A model generated the notes under the pieces. It saw only the letters and a program-made list of their open reading frames with translations, was not told the DNA's origin and did no database searches. 42,541 nt of DNA from Halopseudomonas salina (GTDB lineage: Bacteria; Pseudomonadota; Gammaproteobacteria; Pseudomonadales; Pseudomonadaceae), in NCBI RefSeq assembly GCF_008641105.1, contig NZ_VTTI01000017.1, forward strand, positions 1 to 42,541, given 5' to 3'. Positions 18,765-29,010 of the stretch are shown piece by piece; the stretch's first letter is position 1; each line of letters opens with the position of its first letter. A program made the position numbers and the translations under genes.

Positions 18765-19070
18765 TCAGACTGTCAGTGTGCCCAGCCAGTCTTCCAGCTC
18801 GCAGACCCGGGCAATACTCCGTAGTCCGTCGGGCACACTCTGTAAACGCAGGCTGCCTTCACGCCCTTCCAGGGCCCGCGCAGCAACCAGTATGAGTGAC
18901 AGTCCGACGCTGTTGGTCAAGGTGACGCCGGCAAAATCAAGTGTAATATCGCTGGACTGTGCCTTGACTGCCTCCTCGATATCGGAGCGCAGACTCACCG
19001 CAGTGGTAAAGTCCAACACACCCTCGAGCCGAATCAGGCCGTTGTTGTCACTGACAATACTGGCGCTCAA
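18765..19070 (-). CDS. mlaB: STAS-domain subunit of the Mla phospholipid transporter
   Basis: MlaB is the cytoplasmic STAS protein that binds the MlaF ATPase and activates the MlaFEDB inner-membrane complex. At about 101 residues it is a single STAS domain, with LDFTTAVSLRSDIEEAV and the nucleotide-site-like loop TLTNSVGLSLILVAARAL. The frame is open further upstream inside mlaC, but the natural start is a TTG at 19070 that overlaps the mlaC stop (TTGA), preceded by AGAGGTAGAG. This gives strict translational coupling to mlaC. Confidence 0.88.
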   Translation of the reverse strand: MSASIVSDNNGLIRLEGVLDFTTAVSLRSDIEEAVKAQSSDITLDFAGVTLTNSVGLSLILVAARALEGREGSLRLQSVPDGLRSIARVCELEDWLGTLTV

Positions 19071-19711
19071 TTCTCTACCTCTTTTTCTACTGTCTTGGCG
19101 GACTGGGCAACCACGGTCCCCCAATTGTCGATAACGGCATCCAGATCGCCACGGTGGGACTGCATTGCCTGGGCGAACTGATCACGGAACAGCAAGCCCA
19201 TGTTGATACCTTCCACTATGACGTTGCGCACCTTCCACTGGTCGTCAATAAGAACCATGGTGTAGGTAACGGGGTATACCATGCCATTGGAGGTACGAAT
19301 CTCCATGTCGACACTAGTGCGGTCATCACCGTATTTGCCCCGACCTGTGGGTGGCAACACCTTGATCATACCGCTATCGAATTCCAGCAGGGCGTTACCG
19401 TAAAACTGCACCATGCTGCGCTTGAAAGTCTCGATAAAGCGGTCCATCTGCTCGTCGGTAGCACGGCCGCTGTAACGCACCGTCATCACGCTGCGCGCAA
19501 TCCCACGGAAGTCGACCACCGGATTCATGATCTCGTTGAGTCCGTCAAGGAAGGCGTCCGTGTCCTGTTTGTAGGTCTCGCGGTTGGCGTCCAGAACTTC
19601 CATTACCCGTACGGAAGTGTCTTCGACCACTTCATGGGGCGTAAGCGCCGCGTGCACCGCAAGCGGAGCAGCAAGGGCCAGTACCAGCAGTGCTTTGAAC
19701 ATGGCTCGCAT
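19067..19711 (-). CDS. mlaC: Periplasmic phospholipid-binding protein MlaC
   Basis: MlaC shuttles phospholipids between the outer-membrane MlaA-porin complex and MlaFEDB, keeping the outer leaflet asymmetric. It is a 214-residue precursor with a clear signal peptide (MRAMFKALLVLALAAPLAVHA). The mature part shows the Tol-Tol/MlaC family features, including FRGIARSVMT and the QWKVRNVIVEGINMG segment. An upstream in-frame ATG (19717) directly abuts the CGGAGA ribosome-binding site, so the ATG at 19711, seven bases beyond, is preferred. Its C-terminus is rich in Lys/Glu. It overlaps mlaB by four bases and follows mlaD by 14 bases. Confidence 0.95.
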   Translation of the reverse strand: MRAMFKALLVLALAAPLAVHAALTPHEVVEDTSVRVMEVLDANRETYKQDTDAFLDGLNEIMNPVVDFRGIARSVMTVRYSGRATDEQMDRFIETFKRSMVQFYGNALLEFDSGMIKVLPPTGRGKYGDDRTSVDMEIRTSNGMVYPVTYTMVLIDDQWKVRNVIVEGINMGLLFRDQFAQAMQSHRGDLDAVIDNWGTVVAQSAKTVEKEVEN

Positions 19712-19725
19712 AATCATTCTCCGTA

Positions 19726-20190
19726 TTAGTCTTCTTTACTGACGGTGCTGAGGAGGAAACGACCAATCAGCTCTTCCAGTACCAGTGCCGATTGAGTGTC
19801 CACAATTCGATCGCCATCCTTGAGCATGGTGTCCTCACCACCCACGCTGATGCCGACATATTTTTCACCGAGCAAACCCGCTGTAAGGATCGAGGCTGCA
19901 CTATCAGAAGGCAAGGTGTTGACGCTGCCGTCGATCGCCATTTCGACCCGCGCTGTGTAACGGGTCTTGTCGAACTCGATGGCCGTCACCTGGCCGATGG
20001 TTACACCGGACATGGTGACCTTGGCACGGGGAGTCAGGCCGGCAATATTGTCAAAATGGGCATGAACCTTATAGGTATCAGCTCCCGGGCTGACGCTCAG
20101 CCCGCTGACCCGCAGCGCCAGAACCAGCAGTGCCATGATGCCAACCAGTATGAACAGGCCGACGGTCAACTCTAAAGTACGGGTACGCAT
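19726..20190 (-). CDS. mlaD: MCE-domain subunit of the Mla transporter
   Basis: MlaD forms a periplasmic hexameric ring through which lipids pass into or out of the inner membrane. The 154-residue protein has one N-terminal membrane helix (about 8-28, GLFILVGIMALLVLALRVSG) and a single MCE domain (about 38-120) with the conserved AHFDNIAGLTPRAKVTMSGVTIGQV and TAGLLGEKYVGIS segments. The short C-terminal helix should close the hydrophobic pore. It is placed between mlaE (18-base gap) and mlaC in the standard operon order. Confidence 0.96.
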   Translation of the reverse strand: MRTRTLELTVGLFILVGIMALLVLALRVSGLSVSPGADTYKVHAHFDNIAGLTPRAKVTMSGVTIGQVTAIEFDKTRYTARVEMAIDGSVNTLPSDSAASILTAGLLGEKYVGISVGGEDTMLKDGDRIVDTQSALVLEELIGRFLLSTVSKED

Positions 20191-20208
20191 GTTCGGTTTC
20201 CTTGCTGA

Positions 20209-20991
20209 TCAGAACATCAAAGCTGTGAGGATAAAGTCCAGGCCGAGTACGGCAAGGGAGGCATAAACAACGGTACGGGTGGTTGCCCGGCTGATACCTT
20301 CCGAGGTGGGCTCGCAATCATAACCCTGGAATACCGCGATCCAGGTAACCACAAACGCGAAGGCCACTGCCTTTATGAGGCCGTTGATGATATCGCTGCC
20401 AAACTCCACGGAGTTTTGCATATTGGCCCAGTATGAGCCTGAATAAACGCCGAGCCAGTCGACCGCAACCATGGCTCCGCCCCAAATCCCGACAACGCAG
20501 AAGATCATTGCCAGCAGTGGCATGGACACGAAGCCAGCCCACAATCGCGGCGCAATCACATACTTGAGCGGATCGACGCCAATCATCTCCAGGCCGGATA
20601 ACTGCTCAGTCGCTTTCATCAAGCCAATTTCGGCAGTCAGCGCGGAACCCGCACGGCCTGCAAACAATAGAGCAGTCACAACCGGCCCAAGTTCACGCAG
20701 CAGGGTCAAAGCTACCATCTGCCCCACTGCCTGCTCGGAACCGTAGGTACTGAGAATATTGTAGCCCTGCAGGGCCAGCACCATCCCGATAAAGAGTCCG
20801 GATACGATGATGATTGCCAGAGACAGTACGCCCACGGCATAGAGCTGTTTGATGAACAGGCTCCAGCCACTGCCAAAGTTTGAACGACCAGTGATGGCAT
20901 GGAATAGAAACACGCCGGACCGGCCGATGGCTGCGATCACGTCCAGCCCGGAGGCACCCATCAACGCCAGGCGATCAGCGAGGGTCTTCAT
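20209..20991 (-). CDS. mlaE: Permease subunit of the Mla transporter
   Basis: MlaE is the integral membrane subunit on which MlaF acts. The 260-residue protein contains five or so hydrophobic helices, including [20 protein letters not shown], and the conserved family motif [24 protein letters not shown] (split over about 94-117), with the glutamate that interacts with the ATPase. Its ATG overlaps the mlaF stop codon (ATGA at 20991-20988), so the two are translationally coupled. Confidence 0.95.
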   Translation of the reverse strand: MKTLADRLALMGASGLDVIAAIGRSGVFLFHAITGRSNFGSGWSLFIKQLYAVGVLSLAIIIVSGLFIGMVLALQGYNILSTYGSEQAVGQMVALTLLRELGPVVTALLFAGRAGSALTAEIGLMKATEQLSGLEMIGVDPLKYVIAPRLWAGFVSMPLLAMIFCVVGIWGGAMVAVDWLGVYSGSYWANMQNSVEFGSDIINGLIKAVAFAFVVTWIAVFQGYDCEPTSEGISRATTRTVVYASLAVLGLDFILTALMF

Positions 20992-21806
20992 TTATGCTCA
21001 CCCCGCTGCAACAGATCGCTGGTCAATTCGTCAGCCGGATAATGGAAAGGTACCGGTCCATCTGGCTCGCCGCGCATGAACTGCCGGATGCGCGGGTTAC
21101 TGGACTCCATCAGCTCGCCCGGCGCCCCGTGGCCCAATACCTGTCCATCAGCAATCACGTATAAATAGTCGGCAATACTGGCGGTTTCGGTCAGGTCGTG
21201 GGACACCACAATACTGGTCAGCCCCAGCGCATCATTGAGCAACCGGATCAGACGCACCAGCACACCCATTGAGATTGGGTCCTGACCTACGAAGGGTTCG
21301 TCGTACATCAACAATTGCGGGTCGAGTGCGATGGCGCGCGCCAGCGCTACACGCCGCTTCATTCCGCCGGACAGCTCGTCGGGCATCAATGTGTGCGCGC
21401 CGCGCAAACCCACAGCCTGCAGCTTGAGCTTGACGATATCGCCGATCATGTCCTCGCTGAGCTCGGTGTGCACCCTCAAAGGAAAAGCCACGTTTTCAAA
21501 CACACTCAGGTCTGTGAACAACGCGCCACTCTGAAACAACATGCCCATGTTCTGCCGGGCGCGGAAAAGATCGCCTCGTTTGAGCTTGGGAATATCCTGT
21601 CCGTTGACCAGTACTGCGCCGCTTTCGGGCCGCAGCTGCGCGCCAATCAACCGCAGCAAGGTGGTCTTGCCGCAGCCTGAAGGCCCCATGATCCCGGTCA
21701 CCTTGCCGCGCGGAATACGGATATCCACACCATCAAAAATGGTGCGTCCGCTGCGCTTGAAGGTGACCTGTTTGAGGTCAACGATGAATTCTGAATCGTC
21801 GGTCAT
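20988..21806 (-). CDS. mlaF: ATP-binding subunit of the Mla transporter
   Basis: MlaF is the ABC ATPase that drives lipid transport through MlaE. At 272 residues it has Walker [10 protein letters not shown] (about 41-49), a Q-loop in MLFQSGALF, the signature LSGGMKRR, Walker [14 protein letters not shown] and the switch His in VSHD. The extended C-terminus (after about 245), which in E. coli MlaF takes part in dimerisation, is present. It is the first gene of the mlaFEDCB cluster and is divergent from kdsD; a good promoter lies 54-82 bases upstream. Confidence 0.96.
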   Translation of the reverse strand: MTDDSEFIVDLKQVTFKRSGRTIFDGVDIRIPRGKVTGIMGPSGCGKTTLLRLIGAQLRPESGAVLVNGQDIPKLKRGDLFRARQNMGMLFQSGALFTDLSVFENVAFPLRVHTELSEDMIGDIVKLKLQAVGLRGAHTLMPDELSGGMKRRVALARAIALDPQLLMYDEPFVGQDPISMGVLVRLIRLLNDALGLTSIVVSHDLTETASIADYLYVIADGQVLGHGAPGELMESSNPRIRQFMRGEPDGPVPFHYPADELTSDLLQRGEHK

Positions 21807-21859
21807 AAAAAAATCGGGCTTCCTGGCTACCGGCGCAAGGCGGGCAAAATGAACGCGCT

Positions 21860-21888
21860 AATATAACAGTTTGGTGTATCCAGCCCAA
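21860..21888 (-). promoter_or_regulatory. Predicted promoter of the mla operon
   Basis: On the minus strand, -35 TTGGGC (21888-21883) and -10 TATATT (21865-21860) have a 17-bp spacer. It lies upstream of mlaF in the 233-bp divergent gap with kdsD. A TATACT at 22004-22009 on the plus strand may serve kdsD, but it lacks a recognisable -35. Confidence 0.6.
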
Positions 21889-22039
21889 GTGAGGGCTGCA
21901 CAATAAAACCGCCGCGCAATATTCGCCAACACAATGCCACCCTTGTGCGGACTTAACAGCGGCGGCAAGACTGGCAACGGATGAGTTAAAGGAGACAAGG
22001 CGCTATACTCTCACGCTTGCCAACAGACGAAGTGTGCAT

Positions 22040-23011
22040 ATGCCTGATTTTGATTTTACCGCTTCCGCGCGGCGTAGCATCGAGATGGAGCGCGACGCGG
22101 TTCACAGCCTACTTGAGCGCCTTGACGAGGGCTTCGTCAAAGCCTGTGATGCCCTGCTGTCATGTACAGGACGCATTGTTGTAACCGGCATGGGCAAGTC
22201 CGGACATATAGGCAAGAAAATTGCGGCCACTCTGGCCAGCACTGGCTCCCCTGCTTTTTTTGTGCATCCGGGCGAAGCCAGTCACGGCGACATGGGCATG
22301 ATCACCCGGCAGGACGTGGTCATCGCCTTGTCCAACTCCGGCAACACTGCCGAAGTCGTCACATTGCTGCCGCTGCTCAAGCGTCTCGGGGTACCGCTGA
22401 TCAGTATTACCGGCAATCCCGACTCGGTCTTGGCCAAGGCGGCTCTGGCCAACCTGCATACCGGTGTTGAGCAGGAAGCCTGCCCGTTGAATCTGGCGCC
22501 GACATCCAGTACTACTACTGCGCTGGTCATGGGCGACGCCCTGGCTATTGCATTGCTCGAAGCCCGCGGCTTCAGCGCCGAGGATTTTGCCTTCTCTCAC
22601 CCCGGGGGCACACTGGGACGCCGATTACTGCTGCTGGTTGACGATATAATGCACGACGGTGAGCGGATGCCCATGGTTACCCCGCAAACATCACTGCGCG
22701 ACGCGCTCCTGGAGATGACCCGCAAGGGCCTGGGTCTCACAGGGATTACCGATCAACAGGGCAGGCTCGCTGGCATATTCACCGACGGCGACCTGCGTCG
22801 CACACTGGATCAGAACCTGGATATCCACACCTCGAGCATCTCCCTGGTGATGACCCCGCAGTGCAAGACAGTGAGCCAGGGCGCCCTTGCTGCCGAGGCA
22901 TTGAAGATCATGGAAGACGCCAAGATCAACGGGCTTTTTGTAGTTGACCCGGATGGCCGACCGGTGGGCGCATTGAATATGCACGACCTGTTGCGCGCGG
23001 GGGTAGTATGA
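22040..23011 (+). CDS. kdsD: D-arabinose 5-phosphate isomerase
   Basis: KdsD converts ribulose 5-phosphate to arabinose 5-phosphate, the first step to KDO for the LPS core. The 323-residue protein has an N-terminal SIS sugar-isomerase domain (GMGKSGHIGKKIAATLAS, then HPGEASHGDMG and the catalytic-region FAFSHPGGTLGRRL) and two C-terminal CBS domains (about 205-323). The ATG at 22040 was chosen over a GTG two codons upstream. It overlaps kdsC by four bases (GTATGAGC), the beginning of a tightly packed run kdsD-kdsC-lptC-lptA-lptB that joins KDO synthesis to LPS export. Confidence 0.95.
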   Translation: MPDFDFTASARRSIEMERDAVHSLLERLDEGFVKACDALLSCTGRIVVTGMGKSGHIGKKIAATLASTGSPAFFVHPGEASHGDMGMITRQDVVIALSNSGNTAEVVTLLPLLKRLGVPLISITGNPDSVLAKAALANLHTGVEQEACPLNLAPTSSTTTALVMGDALAIALLEARGFSAEDFAFSHPGGTLGRRLLLLVDDIMHDGERMPMVTPQTSLRDALLEMTRKGLGLTGITDQQGRLAGIFTDGDLRRTLDQNLDIHTSSISLVMTPQCKTVSQGALAAEALKIMEDAKINGLFVVDPDGRPVGALNMHDLLRAGVV

Positions 23012-23553
23012 GCTCGATCGAATCAGGCATGAGTGCTGACCTGAGCCGCCGCGCAGCCGGCATCCGACTGGCGATTTTCGATGTCGATGGAGTGCTTACC
23101 GATGGCCGGTTGTTCTTCATGCCTGACGGCACCGAATTCAAATCCTTCAATACCCTGGACGGCCACGGCATCAAGATGCTGATGGCTTCGGGCGTTGAAG
23201 TGGCGATTATCAGTGGTCGCAAGTCACCGCTGGTGGAAAACCGCGCAGCAAATCTGGGCATCAAGCATTTGATTCAGGGGCGCGAAGACAAACTCAACGC
23301 ACTTGCCGAGCTACGCGAGATATTGCCCTTCGAGCTCGAGCAGATCGCTTTCCTGGGCGATGATCTTCCAGACCTTCCGGTCATGCGCCGCGTCGGACTG
23401 GGTGTGGCGGTGGCCACGGCTGACAGCTTTGTGCGCGAGCAGGCCCATTGCGTCACCCGTGCAGCAGGCGGCGCTGGAGCAGCCCGGGAATTCTGCGAAA
23501 TGATAATGGGCGCGCAGGGCACACTTGGCAAAGCACGCGAGGCTTATCTCTGA
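23008..23553 (+). CDS. kdsC: 3-deoxy-D-manno-octulosonate 8-phosphate phosphatase
   Basis: KdsC hydrolyses KDO 8-phosphate to KDO. The 181-residue HAD phosphatase is of the capless C0 type that works as a tetramer. The nucleophile motif DVDGVLTDG is at 25-33, the second motif is ISGRKSP, and the metal-binding motif is GDDLPDLPVM. Its ATG overlaps the kdsD end, and its own stop TGA overlaps the lptC start (TGATG). Confidence 0.95.
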   Translation: MSSIESGMSADLSRRAAGIRLAIFDVDGVLTDGRLFFMPDGTEFKSFNTLDGHGIKMLMASGVEVAIISGRKSPLVENRAANLGIKHLIQGREDKLNALAELREILPFELEQIAFLGDDLPDLPVMRRVGLGVAVATADSFVREQAHCVTRAAGGAGAAREFCEMIMGAQGTLGKAREAYL

Positions 23554-24131
23554 TGTTTGCTATCCCACGCTACTTACGCACTGCCGGACTGATAGGCCTG
23601 GCAGTAGCCCTGGCACTGGCCGTGGGGTATTTCAATATTCGGCCCTCCTCCTTCGACCAGGAGCCGCTGGTGACCGACCCGCTGCAACCGGATTTTTTCA
23701 TGGAAAATACGCAGATACTCATGTTCAACGGACAGGGGACACCGGCATACCAGCTGCGTAGCACCCGGGCAACGCATCAACGCACCGATGACAGTACGCA
23801 GCTTGAACAGCCAAACCTGTTGTACTATCGCCCCGGCGAAGAGCACCCCTGGTTGCTGCAGGCGCAACAGGGCGCCGTAACCAAAGGCGGCAATCAAGTG
23901 CAATTGAACACCGATGTACTGCTGCAGCGGCAGGATCCCACTGAGCCCTCGGCACGCATGACCACGCAGGCTCTGACGCTGTTTCCCGAGCGTGATTATG
24001 CCGAAACGGCACAAAGCGTTAGAATCGAGACCGCTGGCAGCGTCACCACTGCTGACGGCATGCAGGTTTTTCTTGATGACGGCCGCCTGGAGCTGCTGTC
24101 CAACGTACGAGGTCAGCATGAGCTTCAATAA
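23553..24131 (+). CDS. lptC: LPS export protein LptC
   Basis: LptC is the bitopic inner-membrane part of the Lpt bridge that hands LPS from LptBFG to LptA. The 192-residue protein has one N-terminal membrane helix (about 10-26) and a periplasmic beta-jellyroll (about 35-190), with the conserved FTMENTQ-like segment FFMENTQILMFNGQG. The start at 23553 overlaps the kdsC stop; the longer open frame upstream is inside kdsC. Its end overlaps the lptA start by 14 bases. Confidence 0.92.
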   Translation: MFAIPRYLRTAGLIGLAVALALAVGYFNIRPSSFDQEPLVTDPLQPDFFMENTQILMFNGQGTPAYQLRSTRATHQRTDDSTQLEQPNLLYYRPGEEHPWLLQAQQGAVTKGGNQVQLNTDVLLQRQDPTEPSARMTTQALTLFPERDYAETAQSVRIETAGSVTTADGMQVFLDDGRLELLSNVRGQHELQ

Positions 24132-24648
24132 ATTCCTGCCGGTGGTCGCACTGCTGCTGGTTGCCAGCCTGCCGGCAATGGCATTACCTCAGGACAGCAA
24201 CCAGCCGATCCGAATCCAGGCCAACAGTGCCACCCTGGATGAGCGCCGCAACACTGCGGTCTACCGGGGCAACGTCATTATTACCCAGGGCAGCATGCGC
24301 CTCACTGGAAACCAGGTCACGCTGGCTACCGACAGTGCCGGTGCGGTGAGCAAGATCACCAGCACGGGAAACCCCGCTACCTACACTCAGACCCCCGGCG
24401 AAAACGACGGCGAAGTGAACGCCCGCGCGCAGACCATCGAGTACTTTGCCGACAGCGAACGCGTAGTACTGATCGACCAGGCACGCCTGGAGCAGCGCGG
24501 CAACACCTTTCAGGGTGACTTCGTCAGCTACGACATCAATGAACAGGTGGTAGACGCGGGACGACCGGCGGCGGGTGACTCGGGCGAACCGGGGCGCATC
24601 GAAATCGTGATCCAGCCCCGCCAACGCGATGAAGCCGCCAATCCATGA
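24118..24648 (+). CDS. lptA: Periplasmic LPS transport protein LptA
   Basis: LptA oligomerises into the periplasmic bridge that carries LPS to LptD/E. It is a 176-residue precursor with a signal peptide ([22 protein letters not shown]) and an OstA-type jellyroll, showing the [23 protein letters not shown] pattern that is split between strands. The start lies inside the lptC end. Four bases of overlap with lptB complete a fully coupled kdsD-to-lptB unit. Confidence 0.94.
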   Translation: MSFNKFLPVVALLLVASLPAMALPQDSNQPIRIQANSATLDERRNTAVYRGNVIITQGSMRLTGNQVTLATDSAGAVSKITSTGNPATYTQTPGENDGEVNARAQTIEYFADSERVVLIDQARLEQRGNTFQGDFVSYDINEQVVDAGRPAAGDSGEPGRIEIVIQPRQRDEAANP

Positions 24649-25400
24649 CCGGGCCCGCCATGACCGAATCTGCTGCAACCGTCCTCGAAGCACGCCATCT
24701 GGCCAAGGCCTACAAGACGAGAAAGGTCGTTGAGGATGTGTCCCTGTCCATCCGCAGTGGCGAAGTAGTTGGCCTGCTTGGCCCTAATGGCGCTGGCAAG
24801 ACCACCTGCTTCTACATGATTGTCGGGCTGGTGAAGGCCGACCATGGTCACATACTGGTAGACGGCCTCGACGTCACCCATCTGCCCATGCATGGACGGG
24901 CTCGCCAGGGCATCGGCTACCTCCCCCAGGAGGCATCCATTTTCCGCAAGCTGAGTGTGGCCGACAATATCATGGCGATACTCCAGACTCGCAAGGATCT
25001 GGACCGGCAGGGCCGGCTCGACAAGCTGAGCTCCCTGATGCACGAATTTCATATCCATCATCTGGCCGACAGCAAGGGCATGAGTCTGTCCGGCGGCGAG
25101 CGCCGTCGTGCTGAGATAGCTCGCGCGCTGGCAAGTGACCCCAAGTTCATTCTGCTCGATGAGCCCTTTGCCGGTGTGGATCCGATCTCGGTAAACGATA
25201 TAAAACAGATCATTCAGCATCTCAGGGACAAGGGCATTGGCGTGCTGATCACCGATCACAATGTGCGCGAGACACTCGACATCTGCGACAAGGCCTACAT
25301 CGTCAGCGATGGGCATATTATCGCCGAGGGAAACGCGCAGGCCGTACTCGACAATCAGCTGGTCAAGGATGTGTATCTGGGCCAAGAGTTCCGGCTATAA
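24645..25400 (+). CDS. lptB: LPS export ABC transporter ATP-binding protein LptB
   Basis: LptB is the ATPase that powers LPS extraction by LptFG. It has Walker [10 protein letters not shown] (about 46-54), Q-loop [12 protein letters not shown], signature [15 protein letters not shown], Walker [13 protein letters not shown] and switch His in [10 protein letters not shown]. At 251 residues it is slightly longer than the usual 241; a second ATG at 24660 ([14 protein letters not shown]) would give the standard length and is an equal candidate. It is followed by rpoN after 83 bases, the conserved order in gammaproteobacteria. Confidence 0.96.
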   Translation: MTGPAMTESAATVLEARHLAKAYKTRKVVEDVSLSIRSGEVVGLLGPNGAGKTTCFYMIVGLVKADHGHILVDGLDVTHLPMHGRARQGIGYLPQEASIFRKLSVADNIMAILQTRKDLDRQGRLDKLSSLMHEFHIHHLADSKGMSLSGGERRRAEIARALASDPKFILLDEPFAGVDPISVNDIKQIIQHLRDKGIGVLITDHNVRETLDICDKAYIVSDGHIIAEGNAQAVLDNQLVKDVYLGQEFRL

Positions 25401-25483
25401 AAACAGGGTCGATTCAGGCATGCTAGCCTCAGGCCAGCCTCGCACCAACGCCAGTAATAGCGCATAAGGTAATACGTCCGATA

Positions 25484-26983
25484 ATGAAACCTACGCTCGT
25501 CCTCAAGATGGGGCAGCAGCTGACCATGACGCCGCAGCTGCAGCAGGCCATCAGACTGCTCCAACTGTCGAGTCTCGACCTCCAACAGGAGGTTCAGGAG
25601 GCCCTTGAAGCTAATCCGATGCTGGAAATGGCTGACGAGGCTGACGATGATCATGGCGGCTCGGGATCAGATGGAGCCGACAACGACGATGCCCCCGCCG
25701 TCTCCGTACCCGAGCCGGTTGAAATGGACGCCATTGATCAGCACTCCCAGGCCGCCGAGGAAGGCAACTGGAATGAACAGATTCCTAGCGATTTGCCCGT
25801 AGATACCCAGTGGGAAGATGTCTATCAGACATCGGCAAGCTCGCTCCCCAGCGGCGATGATGATGACTGGGATTTCACTTCCCGCACCGGTACCGGTGAA
25901 ACGCTGCAAAGCCACCTGGAATGGCAGCTGAACCTGATTCCTCTTTCGGAAACCGACCAGCTCATTGCACTATCGATCATTGATGCAATCAATGCAGACG
26001 GCTATCTGGAGGAGTCTCTCGAAGAGATCCTTGCCTCCATCGACCCGGAGCGCGAAGTGGAGCTCGACGAAATCGAAATGGTGCTGCACCGAATCCAGCA
26101 GTTCGAACCCGTGGGTGTAGGGGCACGTGATCTGAGCGAGTGCCTGCTGCTGCAACTGCGCCAGCTGCCGGCCGACACCCCGCTGCTGGAGCAGGCACAG
26201 AAGGTCGTGCGCGATCATCTGGGCTTGCTTGGCAGTCGCGATTTCAGTCAGCTGATGCGTCGCACACGGCTCAAGGAAGACCAGCTGGGTCGCGTTATCG
26301 CGTTGATCCAGACGCTCAACCCCCGCCCCGGCTCGGAAATAGCTTCGGGTGAACCCGAATATGTGATCCCCGATGTTATTGTGCGCCGCGACAGCAACCG
26401 CTGGATTGTCGAGCTGAATCAGGAATCTGTTCCCAAGATCCGGGTCAACAGCCAATACGCCTCCATGGTACGGCGTGCCGACTCCAGCACAGACAACACC
26501 TACCTGCGCAATAACCTGCAGGAAGCACGCTGGTTCATTAAGAGCCTGCAAAGCCGCAACGAAACATTGATGAAAGTGGCCACTCAGATTGTCGAGCACC
26601 AGCGCGAGTTTCTCGAGTACGGTGAAGAAGCAATGAAGCCCCTGGTGCTGCACGACATAGCCGAAGCCGTAGGTATGCATGAATCAACGATCTCGCGGGT
26701 AACTACGCAGAAATTCATGCACACGCCTCGGGGTATCTTCGAGCTTAAGTACTTTTTTTCCAGCCATGTCGGCACCTCTGAAGGCGGCGAATTTTCCTCC
26801 ACGGCGATCCGCGCGCTGATCAAGAAACTGGTCTCGACAGAAAACCCGAAGAAACCATTGAGCGACAGCAAGATCGCTGGTTTACTGGAAGAGCAGGGAA
26901 TTGATGTAGCCCGTCGTACCATCGCCAAGTACCGCGAATCGCTCAATATCGCTCCGTCGAGCGAACGTAAGCGGATTGTCTGA
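25484..26983 (+). CDS. rpoN: RNA polymerase sigma-54 factor
   Basis: RpoN directs transcription from -24/-12 promoters for nitrogen, flagellar, pilus and other genes, with the help of AAA+ activators. The 499-residue protein shows the Gln/Leu-rich region I ([19 protein letters not shown]), an acidic, variable region II (about 45-120, many Asp/Glu), the core-binding domain, the helix-turn-helix [18 protein letters not shown] and the RpoN box [10 protein letters not shown] close to the C-terminus. It heads the rpoN-hpf-ptsN-rapZ-ptsO cluster, which links sigma-54 to the nitrogen PTS. Confidence 0.98.
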   Translation: MKPTLVLKMGQQLTMTPQLQQAIRLLQLSSLDLQQEVQEALEANPMLEMADEADDDHGGSGSDGADNDDAPAVSVPEPVEMDAIDQHSQAAEEGNWNEQIPSDLPVDTQWEDVYQTSASSLPSGDDDDWDFTSRTGTGETLQSHLEWQLNLIPLSETDQLIALSIIDAINADGYLEESLEEILASIDPEREVELDEIEMVLHRIQQFEPVGVGARDLSECLLLQLRQLPADTPLLEQAQKVVRDHLGLLGSRDFSQLMRRTRLKEDQLGRVIALIQTLNPRPGSEIASGEPEYVIPDVIVRRDSNRWIVELNQESVPKIRVNSQYASMVRRADSSTDNTYLRNNLQEARWFIKSLQSRNETLMKVATQIVEHQREFLEYGEEAMKPLVLHDIAEAVGMHESTISRVTTQKFMHTPRGIFELKYFFSSHVGTSEGGEFSSTAIRALIKKLVSTENPKKPLSDSKIAGLLEEQGIDVARRTIAKYRESLNIAPSSERKRIV

Positions 26984-27074
26984 CCGGCGGGCCTGATACG
27001 CAGAGCACGAAATACGGCATTATGGGGAATCGACTTCGTTTCCCTGCTTCATCAAGCCAATCAGGAGAAGTCAT

Positions 27075-27383
27075 ATGCAACTGAACCTAAGCGGTCATCA
27101 GCTCGACATTACCGATCCACTGCGCAATTACGTGAACGAGAAAATGTCCCGCCTGGAGCGACATTTCGACAAGATTACCAATGTTCAGGTCATACTCGAA
27201 GTCGAGAACTTCCGACAGAAAGCTGAAGCTATCCTGCATGTAGCCGGCGGCGAGGTAGTCGCCAACGCAGAGCACACAGACATGTACGCCGCCATTGACC
27301 TGATGACCGACAAACTTGATCGGCAGCTGATAAAGCACAAGGAAAAAAACCTCAATCGCCAGCAAGGCGTCAACGACCGCTAA
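27075..27383 (+). CDS. hpf: Ribosome hibernation promoting factor, short form
   Basis: HPF binds the 30S decoding channel and promotes 100S dimers in stationary phase. At 102 residues it is the short form, with the single S30AE domain (MQLNLSGHQLDITDPLRNYV at the start, a basic C-terminal tail). A good AGGAGA lies 8 bases before the ATG. In P. aeruginosa this protein is important for survival in dormancy. It is 91 bases after rpoN. Confidence 0.95.
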   Translation: MQLNLSGHQLDITDPLRNYVNEKMSRLERHFDKITNVQVILEVENFRQKAEAILHVAGGEVVANAEHTDMYAAIDLMTDKLDRQLIKHKEKNLNRQQGVNDR

Positions 27384-27410
27384 CCGCTAAGGCAACCGTA
27401 GCCAAAACCC

Positions 27411-27869
27411 ATGCAAATTGATCACATACTGACCCCCCAGCGCACCTTTGCCGGTGTGCAGGGGGGCTCCAAGAAAAAGATGCTCGAGCTGATCGGCAAG
27501 ATGATCGCCCAACATAGTCATCTTGATCCCGACAGCATTTACCAGAACCTGATAGCCAGGGAGAAACTTGGCTCAACCGGTTTTGGTAACGGTATAGCCA
27601 TACCCCACTGTCGGCTGGAGGATTGCCATAAACCGGTAGGCGCGCTGTTCCAGCTGCAATCGAAAATTGATTTTGATGCACTGGACGGAGAACCGGTGGA
27701 CCTTATCTTTGTGCTGCTGGTCCCACAGGAAGCCACCGAACAGCATTTACAGATACTCAAGATGCTTGCCGAAAAGCTTGACCAGGCTAGCCTGCGTGAA
27801 GCCTTGCGCGAAGCGGACGATGCCGATGAGCTTTATCGCATCATGACCGTTACAGACTCGGATACCTGA
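27411..27869 (+). CDS. ptsN: Nitrogen PTS enzyme IIA
   Basis: PtsN is the terminal phosphoacceptor of the regulatory PTSNtr chain (PtsP, PtsO, PtsN); it controls potassium, carbon storage and other processes by protein binding. The 152-residue protein has the EIIA-fructose-type fold with the phosphorylated His66 in [10 protein letters not shown]. It is five bases before rapZ and 27 after hpf. No transport domains accompany it, as expected for the nitrogen branch. Confidence 0.96.
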   Translation: MQIDHILTPQRTFAGVQGGSKKKMLELIGKMIAQHSHLDPDSIYQNLIAREKLGSTGFGNGIAIPHCRLEDCHKPVGALFQLQSKIDFDALDGEPVDLIFVLLVPQEATEQHLQILKMLAEKLDQASLREALREADDADELYRIMTVTDSDT

Positions 27870-27874
27870 GCGCC

Positions 27875-28729
27875 ATGCATCTTGTTGTAGTCAGTGGTCG
27901 TTCCGGGTCCGGCAAAAGTACCGCGCTGCACCTGCTGGAAGATAACGGGTTTTATTGCATCGACAATCTACCCGCGGGGCTGCTGCCAGACCTGGCACGG
28001 CAGGCCAACAAATCAGGCATGCAATTACCCAAGGTCGCCATCAGCATCGATGCAAGAAATCTGCGCAGTGACTTGCAGCGGTTTCCCGAGCTGTTGGCGC
28101 AGGTACGTGATAGTGGCATTACCTGTGACGTGATTTTTCTTGCTGCCACCGATGAAGTGCTGATCAAGCGTTTTTCAGAGACCCGCCGCAAGCATCCGCT
28201 CACCGACCAGAGCCACTCCCTGGCCGAAGCAATAGCGGCCGAGCTCCGTCTGCTTGAGCCTATCATCGACCTAGCCAACCTGAAGATCGATACCAGCCAT
28301 CTCAATCTCTACCAGCTACGCGACACCCTGAAGCAGCGTCTGCTGGGTAGCCAGGGTAGTGCGCCGTCCGTTCTGATCCAGTCCTTCGGATTCAAGCGGG
28401 GCGTACCCGTTGATGCGGATCTGGTGTTTGATGTGCGATGCCTGCCCAACCCTTACTGGAAACCCGAACTGAGGCAGTTCTCCGGCAAGGATCAACCTGT
28501 TCGCGACTTTCTCGACGCCCAACCCGACGCCCAGGAAATGTTCGAGGACATACATCGATTTCTGAGCAAGTGGCTGCCGCGCTACGCCGCTGGTGAACGC
28601 AGCTACATGACCATTGCGATTGGCTGCACCGGAGGGCACCACCGTTCGGTCTATATTGCCGAACGACTTTTGCAGGCTCTGGGCAGCAAAACAGCCAACA
28701 TGCTTATCCGCCACAGGGATATTCCCTGA
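27875..28729 (+). CDS. rapZ: RNase adapter / nucleotide-binding protein RapZ
   Basis: RapZ is a P-loop protein that in enterobacteria senses glucosamine 6-phosphate and directs RNase E to the sRNA GlmZ; in pseudomonads its RNA target is not established. The 284-residue protein has Walker [10 protein letters not shown] (8-16), the [11 protein letters not shown] segment, a Walker-B-like stretch [20 protein letters not shown] and the C-terminal domain ending in [16 protein letters not shown], which binds RNA and sugar phosphate. It lies between ptsN and ptsO, separated by 5 and 2 bases. Confidence 0.95.
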   Translation: MHLVVVSGRSGSGKSTALHLLEDNGFYCIDNLPAGLLPDLARQANKSGMQLPKVAISIDARNLRSDLQRFPELLAQVRDSGITCDVIFLAATDEVLIKRFSETRRKHPLTDQSHSLAEAIAAELRLLEPIIDLANLKIDTSHLNLYQLRDTLKQRLLGSQGSAPSVLIQSFGFKRGVPVDADLVFDVRCLPNPYWKPELRQFSGKDQPVRDFLDAQPDAQEMFEDIHRFLSKWLPRYAAGERSYMTIAIGCTGGHHRSVYIAERLLQALGSKTANMLIRHRDIP

Positions 28730-28731
28730 CC

Positions 28732-29004
28732 ATGCTCACCAGGCGCACGCTGATTATCAACAAGCTCGGCCTGCATGCCCGAGCTGCAGCCAAGTTCGTT
28801 GGCGTAGCCAATCGACACGGCTGTGAAGTACGTATCGGCTCAACAGAAGAAGATCAGGTCAATGGCAAAAGCATCATGCAGGTCATGATGCTGGCAGCCG
28901 GCAAGGGCAGCGAAGTCTGCATCACCTGCCAAGGTGACGACGCTGAACAGGCGATGCAGGAACTGCTGGCATTGATTGAGGATTATTTCGAAGAGGGGGA
29001 GTGA
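28732..29004 (+). CDS. ptsO: Nitrogen PTS phosphocarrier NPr
   Basis: NPr carries phosphate from PtsP to PtsN. This 90-residue HPr-fold protein has the phosphorylated His15 in NKLGLHARAAAKF and the Ser-containing loop NGKSIMQVMML. It is the last gene of the rpoN-to-ptsO cluster. Its stop is followed immediately by heptad copy E. Confidence 0.96.
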   Translation: MLTRRTLIINKLGLHARAAAKFVGVANRHGCEVRIGSTEEDQVNGKSIMQVMMLAAGKGSEVCITCQGDDAEQAMQELLALIEDYFEEGE

Positions 29005-29010
29005 AAGCGG

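Noticed and set aside
27990..28010. TGGCAC followed by GC-like bases, a possible sigma-54 promoter near ptsN/rapZ
   Set aside because: The -12 element does not match the required spacing and sequence, and it lies inside rapZ.
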